From the NCBI GenBank assembly GCA_937136425.1, contig CAKZON010000019.1:168534-232533 (forward strand): 64,000 nt of DNA, given 5' to 3'. A program made the translations under genes and the position numbers. The notes beneath the pieces were generated by a model. That model had not been told where the DNA came from, searched no databases, and saw only the letters and a program-made list of their open reading frames with translations. Within the stretch, counting starts at the first letter, position 1; every line of letters begins with the position of its first letter. The DNA is from an uncultured Crocinitomix sp. Its GTDB lineage: Bacteria > Bacteroidota > Bacteroidia > Flavobacteriales_D > Crocinitomicaceae. Below, one piece after another: positions 43,895 through 51,080 of the stretch.

Positions 43895-46255
43895 CTATTT
43901 TTTAACAAAACGTTTAATAGCTATTCCATCAGCTGTTTGTAACTGAATGTAATATGTTCCTGACTTTAATTCAGCAACGTTTATCGAATTATTATAGCCT
44001 TTATTCTTAAGAACTACTCTGCCAGAATAATCTAAGATGGTTACATTAATAATTTGCTCATTTTTATAATCAATAAACAATTCATCTAAAACAGGGTTAG
44101 GGTATATGTTGAATCCATTTTTGGAGAATTCGTCTATGCTTATAGTCGTAAAAGCAACACAGCTAGATGTATCACTGCATAGGTCTTCAGTAATAATCAC
44201 GGCATAATTTCCGCTAGTAAATGGAGTAAAATTATTATTCGTTTCACCTGGAATTATTTCATTATCATCACAATCAATCCATTGATAACTTGTAGCCTCT
44301 TCATTATTTGCCCATATTGTTGTGGGGGTTGATGTAGTAGCGACATCAATTTCACTGATAGTTAAATTTAAAGTAACCAGAGAGTCGCAACCTTCAGCAC
44401 TTGTGAGTAGGTGGGTTGCAATATTATTAGAAGCAGTATAAGTGATTCCATCTATCCAGGTATAAGACTCACAGGCAGTTTGCGTGTCTGTTCCTGTTTT
44501 TGAATAATAAATTGTTAAATTTAAAGTGACTATTGAATCGCAACCAGCTTCATTCGTTAGCCCATATAGCGCAATGTCATTTGAAGCAGTATAGGTTATA
44601 CCATCAATCCATGTGTATGAATCGCAAGCTGTTTGTACATCAATTCCAGTGTTTGCGTGATTAATAGTTAAATCTAAAGTAACTACAGAATCACAGCCAG
44701 CTTCATTCATCAGCGTATATGTTGCAATATCATCTGAAACAGTATAAGTTATTCCATCAATCCATGTATATGAATCGCAAGCTATTTGAATATCTATACC
44801 TGAAGTGGGCACACACTGTTTCAGTTTTTGAATAAACATATCGTCATTTCCGGCGGTAGTGAGATTACTTACTCCTGCTCCTGGATCAAAATCTACTGTA
44901 TATCTATAAAGTCCAGTAGTGTATATATTATTAGAACCGTCTACAGTAAGGGAAAATCCAATATCAGAACCACTACCAACTCCACCCATAGATTTTGCCC
45001 AAACATAGTTGCCGCTAGGATCTAATTTTAAAACGTAAATATCATTAGCCCCTGCACTAACTAAATTTTCGATTCCTACTCCTGGATCAAAATCTGCTGT
45101 GGCTTGAAAACGCCCAGTGGAATATATGTTACCTGCATCATCTAATGCGATAGAATAAGCAAGATCATCATAACTACCTCCCATAGATTTTGCCCAAACA
45201 AAATTGCCACTGGCATCTAATTTTTGAATAAAAATATCGTAAGGTGTAAATCCTGCACTTTCTAACTCATGGGTTCCGGCACCTGGGTCAAAATCTACAG
45301 TATAACCATAATATCCAGTCGTGTAAATATTTCCTAAATCATCTGTTTTTATAGATGTTGCGGCATCAATATACCATGAACCCATTCTTTTAGCCCAAAC
45401 GAAATTGCCACTAGCATCTAATTTTTGTATGAAAATATCGGTATTTCCAGCGCTTACTAGATTATTAACTCCTACCCCTGGGTCAAAATCAGCTGTGCCT
45501 TGCAAACTTCCTGCTGTGTATACATTTCCCGAAAGATCTGTTACGATAGAAGATCCAATATTATTACTACCTCCTCTTATAGCTTTCGCCCAGATAAAAT
45601 TACCATCAGTATCTAGCTTTTGAATAAAAGCATCATTACTTCCAGCACTCACAAGATTGTCGACTCCAGCTCCTGGGTTAAAATCTACTGTACTTTGAAA
45701 ACTTCCTGTATTACAAACATTACCAGAAGCATCTAATGTAATAGATCTTCCATAATCATTACCACTTCCACCCATAGCTTTAGCCCAAATAAAATTACCA
45801 TCACTATCTAATTTTTGAATGAAAATGTCACTACCTCCTACGGCAATTAAGTTTGAGATCCCTGCTCCTGGATCAAAATCTACAGTGCCGCTGAATGAAC
45901 CTATTGTGTAAACGTTATCAGAAACATCTGTAGTAATAGAAAACCCAATCTCTGCACCAGTTGCTCCAATAGCTTTAGCCCAAATAAGATTACCACTAGC
46001 ATCTAATTTTTGGATAAATAGATCAGTACTACCGGCACTGATTAGGTTGGCAACTCCAACTCCCGGATCAAAATCCGCTGTGCCCTGAAACGTTCCTGTT
46101 GTATATACGTTACCAGATCCATCTGTAGTAATTGATCGTCCCACTTCATTATTTGATCCTCCCATAGATTTAGCCCAGTCAAATGATGCGTCTTGCGCCT
46201 TTAAACTGCTGCTAATCGTTAAAAGTGTTAGTGTTGATAGTATTATTCTTTTCAT
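43895..46255 (-). CDS. SBBP-repeat protein secreted by T9SS
   Basis: 786 residues. A signal peptide ends near LKAQ (residue 21). About nine SBBP-type units of roughly 50 residues follow (for example DGSGNVYTTGTFQGTADFD then FIQKLDASGNLIWAKAMG), ending near residue 475. Next come three tandem 46-residue units with CDSYTWIDGITY and GCDSxVTLxLTI, each with paired Cys. A type A T9SS sorting domain (NGFNIYPNPVLDELFIDY, ending KRFVKK) closes the protein. It is an extracellular surface protein, possibly an adhesin; enzymatic activity is not evident. The near-identical DNA repeats could recombine and change the repeat number. Confidence 0.85.
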   Translation of the reverse strand: MKRIILSTLTLLTISSSLKAQDASFDWAKSMGGSNNEVGRSITTDGSGNVYTTGTFQGTADFDPGVGVANLISAGSTDLFIQKLDASGNLIWAKAIGATGAEIGFSITTDVSDNVYTIGSFSGTVDFDPGAGISNLIAVGGSDIFIQKLDSDGNFIWAKAMGGSGNDYGRSITLDASGNVCNTGSFQSTVDFNPGAGVDNLVSAGSNDAFIQKLDTDGNFIWAKAIRGGSNNIGSSIVTDLSGNVYTAGSLQGTADFDPGVGVNNLVSAGNTDIFIQKLDASGNFVWAKRMGSWYIDAATSIKTDDLGNIYTTGYYGYTVDFDPGAGTHELESAGFTPYDIFIQKLDASGNFVWAKSMGGSYDDLAYSIALDDAGNIYSTGRFQATADFDPGVGIENLVSAGANDIYVLKLDPSGNYVWAKSMGGVGSGSDIGFSLTVDGSNNIYTTGLYRYTVDFDPGAGVSNLTTAGNDDMFIQKLKQCVPTSGIDIQIACDSYTWIDGITYTVSDDIATYTLMNEAGCDSVVTLDLTINHANTGIDVQTACDSYTWIDGITYTASNDIALYGLTNEAGCDSIVTLNLTIYYSKTGTDTQTACESYTWIDGITYTASNNIATHLLTSAEGCDSLVTLNLTISEIDVATTSTPTTIWANNEEATSYQWIDCDDNEIIPGETNNNFTPFTSGNYAVIITEDLCSDTSSCVAFTTISIDEFSKNGFNIYPNPVLDELFIDYKNEQIINVTILDYSGRVVLKNKGYNNSINVAELKSGTYYIQLQTADGIAIKRFVKK

Positions 46256-46390
46256 AATTTTAATTCATTTAAAGATTAAAACTAGATAAACGAGCAACAG
46301 GACTAAACTTAACTTTACGAAACGAGGCTAATACTTTGTGAAAAGAAAATTTGAAGAATTTTTTGAACGGAATTATTGGATTAACTATTC

Positions 46391-46810
46391 TTAAATGTCA
46401 AAAATATAGCGTAGCCCATTTGATGTTTTCATTATCCTAGTAAATTGAACTGAATCCATCTCTGAACTGAAGCAATAACAGTCTTCACCAATAACATAAT
46501 AACCGCTGGTATCTTTTACTTCATATATTTCATAAAACTCATTGCCATCTACAAATAATTTATTGTTCCTGTTCAGTTTTATCTTGCCGTCATATCGGGT
46601 GGATTGACCAAGCATATCAGTTGAGGTTTGGTAAGTACCATTACCTTCGCTATCAATTACTAGACTAGCACCATCACAAGGATCCCAACAAGATAATTCG
46701 GAGTACCATGAGCCTTCTAATTTTGGAAAAACATCTATTGCATTCTTTTTACAGTTCGTGAAAATTAAAGCTAGAGCCGATAATAATAAAATGTTCTTAA
46801 TTAATTTCAT
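46391..46810 (-). CDS. Lipoprotein of unknown function
   Basis: 139 residues from the ATG at 46810; longer in-frame starts exist but place extra residues before the signal peptide. Lipobox IFTNC puts the lipid-modified Cys near residue 20. The mature part (LEGSWYSELSCWDPCDGASLVID) reads as a lipocalin-like or small beta-barrel domain with a GSW motif and two possible disulfides. Function unknown. Confidence 0.65.
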   Translation of the reverse strand: MKLIKNILLLSALALIFTNCKKNAIDVFPKLEGSWYSELSCWDPCDGASLVIDSEGNGTYQTSTDMLGQSTRYDGKIKLNRNNKLFVDGNEFYEIYEVKDTSGYYVIGEDCYCFSSEMDSVQFTRIMKTSNGLRYIFDI

Positions 46811-46864
46811 ACTCATTATAATTATTAGGTTAAAAGGTGATGGTATATGATACCTATATATCAC

Positions 46865-47096
46865 TTAAAAGGTAGTAAAAATATTCTGTGATTTAGCCAT
46901 TATTCTGTGGGTTTGATTATGTAATTCAAATTCACAAACTACATGTACCGTTAAATTTGGACCCCATTTTGGTCCATTTCGTACAAGGCCTCTAATACCA
47001 TTTTCCTTATGCTTTTCGAATTCGGTATAATCTGAAATCCAAATATCACCACCGTTAAACACAAAAAGCCCACCATTTCTGATGAGCTTCTTATCC
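46865..47096 (-). pseudogene. 3' fragment of a lipoprotein-family gene, cut at the island boundary
   Basis: The last 75 or so codons match the C-terminal part of the lipoprotein at 15249-15740: VRNGPKWGPNLTVHVVCEFE aligns with ARNGPKWDHGLYVNVICELE, and MAKSQNIFTTF with IAKSQRIEATF. The N-terminal half, including any signal peptide, is missing. The homologous frame runs up to the 17-bp tRNA-like repeat at 47097 and then continues into unrelated sequence, as expected if an integrated element replaced its 5' part. It cannot encode a complete lipoprotein. Confidence 0.7.
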
Positions 47097-47113
47097 GTGA
47101 CCCCGGCAGGATT
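47097..47113. repeat. Left 17-bp att-like repeat
   Basis: GTGACCCCGGCAGGATT is identical to 63932-63948 in the tRNA-Arg gene (T-loop end, T-stem, acceptor strand, discriminator and C74). To the right it is embedded in an imperfect hairpin (CCGGG/CCCGG, GGAT/ATCC). It separates the truncated lipoprotein fragment from island sequence, as expected for an attachment-site junction. Confidence 0.6.
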
Positions 47114-47227
47114 GCTTCGCGATCCTTTGAACTCCGGGCGAATAAAAGCTTTCAAAATCAAAGGTTTTGGATATTTTGTTGTCTGACGACTCTCCCAAAT
47201 GTGAAACATTTGGTTTCGCCCTCAAAC

Positions 47228-47262
47228 AACAAAAGCCCTCCGAATAGCGGAAAGCTTTTGTT
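47228..47262 (-). terminator. Terminator-like hairpin at the left end of the island
   Basis: AACAAAAGC (47228-47236) pairs with GCTTTTGTT (47254-47262), with CCG/CGG inside. It lies about 60 bases beyond the stop of the 398-residue gene and can end transcription leaving the island. Confidence 0.55.
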
Positions 47263-47324
47263 CTTGTGACCCAAAACGGGGATATTTCAAACTATTTGTG
47301 GGAGGATTTGGGGAAAACCAATCC

Positions 47325-48521
47325 TTAACCTTCTAAGTTCTTACGTTGCGGGAAATTCTCCTCAAGAAATGATATAAGTTTTATTAATTCTTTATCCTTA
47401 GATTTTATTTCTAATAATCTTTTCTTCTTATAATTAAGAGATTGAGACATTTCATTTCTAGTTACAAAATCTATCTTGCCATCTTTTTTTCTTGATTTGA
47501 AATATTTATGTTTCGCAATACTATGCCATATTTTGTCATGGGTGAGGTAATCGTGTATTTTTAAATATTCAAATATGAACGATATATATCCTCTTTTTTG
47601 ATCTTTGATAATCAAAGATTCCGAAAAAAAAGGGTTGTTTTGAAAATATTTTTTTTGTTCATCATTCTGTATTATTCCCAATCGACCTTGAAATGCTAGT
47701 TTTAAAGCATTAGTATCTGTGCCTTCTTCAAAATATTTATTGATAGCGAATTCAGCTAATTTTTGAGCTTCTTTTTCGTTGAGTACAGAGATATAAATCA
47801 GATGATCTGGACATTTTATACCATTGTATCGATAAAGCTTGTCTCTAATTATTTTAGAAATTTTGACAACCTCTGCGCTTTCATGTTTGGTGAACTTTGA
47901 TAAATTTTTCACGACCTCTTTTCTTGTATCATCATTTAATTCCAAATACCTCTCAAAAATTATTTTTTTTATCAATTTTAAATATAGATAGGTCTTCTTT
48001 TTTGAATTGAATTCTCCGAGCATAATGTCCTTCTTAAGGTACTCATAGAAAGGATCGCTAAGCATTGTTTGCGGATAACAATCCAGTGGATAAGTGAACA
48101 TAGGATTGTCAATATAAAACTGAACAAGATTAACTAGATAATCTTTATATGCTTCATAGATGCACGGAAGTATCGTACCTATCTCCCGTAACACAACTTC
48201 TTGAGATTGAATTTTTACATCCAACAGTTGAAATGTTTTATCTATATCAGAAAACAACTTATACATTTTGGATAAAAAATCTTGTTGATAAGATCTTCCC
48301 TTGTGATATATGGCTTCTGAAAATGGAAGATGTGAATCAAATTTTATCGATAAGTAAGTTTCTAGGTTTTCTGTTTTTACTATTTCAGAGTCATGATATA
48401 TTAATTTGTACAATTCATTATGATAATTAATTTCTACTTCAACAAGACCGTTTCCCTTGGGTTTGAATTGTTTTGAAAATTTGTTCCGTAATTCATTTAC
48501 TCTTCTAACTAAATTCGTCAT
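47325..48521 (-). CDS. Hypothetical helical protein of the island
   Basis: 398 residues from the ATG at 48521 (MTNLVRRVNEL). A longer frame from 48620 would translate a perfect 17-bp inverted repeat, so the shorter start is preferred. The protein is strongly helical and Lys-rich with no signal peptide, membrane segment or recognised motif. It is the last gene of the leftward series but separated from the LRAT-like gene by about 160 bases and a long inverted repeat, so it probably has its own promoter. A defence or element-maintenance role is only suggested by position. Confidence 0.55.
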   Translation of the reverse strand: MTNLVRRVNELRNKFSKQFKPKGNGLVEVEINYHNELYKLIYHDSEIVKTENLETYLSIKFDSHLPFSEAIYHKGRSYQQDFLSKMYKLFSDIDKTFQLLDVKIQSQEVVLREIGTILPCIYEAYKDYLVNLVQFYIDNPMFTYPLDCYPQTMLSDPFYEYLKKDIMLGEFNSKKKTYLYLKLIKKIIFERYLELNDDTRKEVVKNLSKFTKHESAEVVKISKIIRDKLYRYNGIKCPDHLIYISVLNEKEAQKLAEFAINKYFEEGTDTNALKLAFQGRLGIIQNDEQKKYFQNNPFFSESLIIKDQKRGYISFIFEYLKIHDYLTHDKIWHSIAKHKYFKSRKKDGKIDFVTRNEMSQSLNYKKKRLLEIKSKDKELIKLISFLEENFPQRKNLEG

Positions 48522-48550
48522 AATTAATTTTATTTTGGATCGGCCAATCC

Positions 48551-48603
48551 TGTTTATAATAAAAACGCGTTGAACAAATATGAAAACGTTTTTATTATAA
48601 ACA
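48551..48603. repeat. Perfect 17-bp inverted repeat upstream of the 398-residue gene
   Basis: TGTTTATAATAAAAACG (48551-48567) and CGTTTTTATTATAAACA (48587-48603) are perfectly complementary, with a 19-base spacer. The repeat ends 30 bases before the ATG at 48521. It could be a large operator, a leader hairpin, or a terminator for the LRAT gene, since the minus-strand arm contains a T-run. Confidence 0.7.
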
Positions 48604-48683
48604 ATGGGCTGAAGTAGCATTGCAATTATTATGCGGTGAATTTTTTCATATTAGAAAGAGAATCTCATTTTTACGAATCGTTT

Positions 48684-49241
48684 TTAGAATTTATTCTCAC
48701 TAAAAAAGTCAAAAAGTAAAACAAAAAGCCCAAATATTCCGACGGCTGCACCTGTATTTCTCACTGCTTTATTCTTACTAGCCATCATAAGTCCTCCTGC
48801 AACAGCGACCCCTCCAGCAATATTTCTTGTTTGAACACTTTTACTTTTCCCAGTTTGAATATAATTCATAAGGTTTTCGCAATTTCTAAAAACCCAACTG
48901 TAAGGTCTTCCAATGCAATTCAAACCTCTTTGTATAGCTTCCTCCTTTTGGTATTCATTCCCATTAAACGGAATGATTTTTTCTACCGTAAATGAATGTT
49001 TTATTGCTAACTCGTATAATTCATCTTGATTCATCAATTTAACCGAACCGATTGACGACATTGTTATGAAAAACCAGTGATTATTGTATTCATCTGTATA
49101 AGCATAAGTAAAGTAATGCTTTAATATTGGTAATTTAGGTTCCCTAACTAAAAAACCATCACATGACTGAATAATTCCAGTCTCAATTTTATTGAGCAAA
49201 TCATAAAATTGCTCCTCACTATTTTCTAATAAAATTTCCAT
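48684..49241 (-). CDS. LRAT-like (NlpC/P60 superfamily) membrane protein
   Basis: 185 residues. The pattern KHYFTYAYT (His42) followed by FRNCENLMNYIQTGKSKS (Cys121) matches the catalytic His and NCE motif of lecithin:retinol-acyltransferase-like proteins, a circularly permuted NlpC/P60 papain-like fold. Two adjacent hydrophobic stretches near residues 140-178 probably anchor it to the membrane. Known members transfer or hydrolyse acyl groups on lipids; bacterial ones are poorly studied. It follows a second LRAT-like gene by 29 bases, and the two are paralogues. Confidence 0.7.
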   Translation of the reverse strand: MEILLENSEEQFYDLLNKIETGIIQSCDGFLVREPKLPILKHYFTYAYTDEYNNHWFFITMSSIGSVKLMNQDELYELAIKHSFTVEKIIPFNGNEYQKEEAIQRGLNCIGRPYSWVFRNCENLMNYIQTGKSKSVQTRNIAGGVAVAGGLMMASKNKAVRNTGAAVGIFGLFVLLFDFFSENKF

Positions 49242-49270
49242 CTTCTTTTAATTTTATGTTTGTTACGTTT

Positions 49271-49792
49271 CTATTCTTCTTGATCTCCTGCAATTTTTAA
49301 AATTGCGCCTAATGCTAACCCAACAAGGCCAGCAATAGCTACATTATCATTTTTAGCAGCTAATCCGCCAACAACAGCAGCCCCACCAGCTATAAGAGCA
49401 ACGTTGCCTGCGTAATCAACTTGTTTACTGTGTTTTTTACCATACTGGACAAAGTTTTTATAATGTTCGCAGTTGTTAAAAATTAAGTTATACCCTCTTT
49501 CTCCTTGTTTTGATAGAGCTCTTTGTACCGCTTGTTTTCTCTTTTCATTTGAACCTTTGAAGCGTTCAATTTTTTCAGGTACTAATTTTTGCAAAAAATC
49601 ATTTGCTTCATCTGCCTTTATTAAAGAAACACCGTTCATAGAGTTTGCCGCAAAAATCGGTTGATTTGTCTTTCTATCTCGGCCTAAATAAACGGCAAAA
49701 TGATCAAACATTCCAACGATTTTCTTTTTTAATAAAATCGCATCACCCTGACGTAAATTATTGGCTACTACAAATCGATCTATATAACTCAT
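49271..49792 (-). CDS. LRAT-domain protein with C-terminal membrane segment
   Basis: 173 residues. GDAILLKKKIVGMFDHFAVYLG places the catalytic His at 31, and FNNCEHYKNFVQYG places the catalytic Cys at 108, as in LRAT/HRASLS-type acyltransferases. The last 45 residues are a Gly/Ala-rich hydrophobic segment, probably one or two membrane helices. It sits 11 bases after a small membrane protein gene and upstream of its paralogue. Two LRAT proteins next to an ABC-3C-like set suggest a membrane-acting effector arm; that is inference. Confidence 0.8.
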   Translation of the reverse strand: MSYIDRFVVANNLRQGDAILLKKKIVGMFDHFAVYLGRDRKTNQPIFAANSMNGVSLIKADEANDFLQKLVPEKIERFKGSNEKRKQAVQRALSKQGERGYNLIFNNCEHYKNFVQYGKKHSKQVDYAGNVALIAGGAAVVGGLAAKNDNVAIAGLVGLALGAILKIAGDQEE

Positions 49793-49803
49793 TTGTTGTT
49801 TGT

Positions 49804-50025
49804 TTAAATGTCAATGAATTCGTCATTAACTCGTTGCTCAATTTTTTGTTGTTCATGTTTAGCTAGTTCTTTAAATGCTTTGCCAAACCATTCCCAAGCC
49901 AACTGATTGGCTCTGTCTTGTTTTTCTTTAGGTTGATTGTAATACCAAGCCAATGTTGCTATTCCCGCACCGATTCCTAAGAACCCTAATAGTGGTACTA
50001 GTGGAATAAAAAGTAATAATTTCAT
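49804..50025 (-). CDS. Small membrane protein
   Basis: 73 residues from the ATG at 50025. An N-terminal hydrophobic helix (LLLFIPLVPLLGFLGIGAG) is followed by a charged amphipathic helix. A longer frame from 50157 overlaps the end of the 300-residue gene and would translate a GC-rich patch, so the shorter start is preferred. It lies directly ahead of the first LRAT gene, with which it is probably co-transcribed. Function unknown. Confidence 0.55.
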   Translation of the reverse strand: MKLLLFIPLVPLLGFLGIGAGIATLAWYYNQPKEKQDRANQLAWEWFGKAFKELAKHEQQKIEQRVNDEFIDI

Positions 50026-50077
50026 AGTTCTTAAATTTTTAATTTCCACTAAGATAATACTCAAGTTAGCTATTAAA

Positions 50078-50126
50078 ATCCGTCTTCCACCGAGGTCGGA
50101 GCCGTTGTCGGAGTCGAGGACGGAGA
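50078..50126. other. GC-rich repetitive patch between island genes
   Basis: About 45 bases with several GTCGGAG and CCG repeats, enclosed by TCCGTC and GACGGA arms, stand out from the AT-rich surroundings. They could fold into a hairpin in the mRNA between the 300-residue gene and the small membrane protein gene. It resembles a REP-like element or an mRNA processing or stabilising site. Confidence 0.45.
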
Positions 50127-50131
50127 TCTGT

Positions 50132-51034
50132 TTAAATACATTCTTTAAGTTTTTCATCCACCATTGATTTGATTTGATGGAATTTTACCGATCGCTTTAT
50201 GTTGTCAACTCTTCTTTTAGGTTCAAGGTTATCTAAAAATATTTCATCAAAATTTTTGACATGACATTGTAAGACTTTATAAAATCCAGTTCTGCCAGAG
50301 TACGTTATTAACGAAGAGTCCTTTAAGCAAATTAGAAAAATCATAACGTAATTTACTTTGTTTTCATTGAGTTCAATATTCAGATTGGATATTGGTTCAT
50401 GAAAGAGTTCTTTAAAGTTGTCTACATTTTTACAAATTTCTAATTCAACTAGAATTTCGTAAAACTTACTTTGACCGTTGTCGTTATTGCTGTTCCAAAC
50501 ATAACTGAGAACATCATTTTCAAATACCTCTTCAGGCTTGATAATATTATCTGCTACAATGTCCTTTATCTCTGATGCTTCCAGTTCATCTTCTATTGTT
50601 GGTAGCTTTAAAAAATCGAACAAATCGGATATATCATAATCCTTTAGAATACACACATCAAGTAGTGCGTAAAAAATATCAGAAAGAAAAGCTTCCTTTT
50701 CTTTTAGTGTTTTGTGTTGCTTAACCAGTTTAACTAAAACACATTGATAAAACGAACCGAGTTTGTTTTTAAGGTCGTTTTTCTCTTTTATTTCGTTTTC
50801 GGAGAATGATCCAACTAAATTATTAGACTCGACTAAAAGGATACTTGCTAAAGCTGAGATGTTAATGAAACCAAAAATCTTTAGTTCTTTATCAATTCTT
50901 TCAATGTGGTTATTGATTAAGCCTAAATAGAGTTCGATTTTTCTCGTTAAGCCGTATTTATCGAAAACAAGTTTCGTATTCGTAAACTCCTCCTTTCCAA
51001 ATTTTTCAATTATTATTTCGTCAATTTCTAGCAT
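50132..51034 (-). CDS. Hypothetical protein linked to the ABC-3C-like genes
   Basis: 300 residues, helical, acidic, no signal peptide or clear membrane segment. No motif recognised. It starts 46 bases after the SMC-like ATPase stop on the same strand, so it belongs to the same transcript. It may be a fourth component or regulator of the ABC-3C-like system, which is inference from position. Confidence 0.6.
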   Translation of the reverse strand: MLEIDEIIIEKFGKEEFTNTKLVFDKYGLTRKIELYLGLINNHIERIDKELKIFGFINISALASILLVESNNLVGSFSENEIKEKNDLKNKLGSFYQCVLVKLVKQHKTLKEKEAFLSDIFYALLDVCILKDYDISDLFDFLKLPTIEDELEASEIKDIVADNIIKPEEVFENDVLSYVWNSNNDNGQSKFYEILVELEICKNVDNFKELFHEPISNLNIELNENKVNYVMIFLICLKDSSLITYSGRTGFYKVLQCHVKNFDEIFLDNLEPKRRVDNIKRSVKFHQIKSMVDEKLKECI

Positions 51035-51080
51035 TGTTTTTAATTATCATAGTTCATTTGGTTACAATTTTCCATTAGTT

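Noticed and set aside
47262..47290. Second tRNA-3'-like sequence (TGTGACCCAAAACGGGG) as an additional att site
   Set aside because: Only GTGACCC is shared with the tRNA, and no tRNA in the window has the remaining sequence; kept as a weak possibility of an older insertion.
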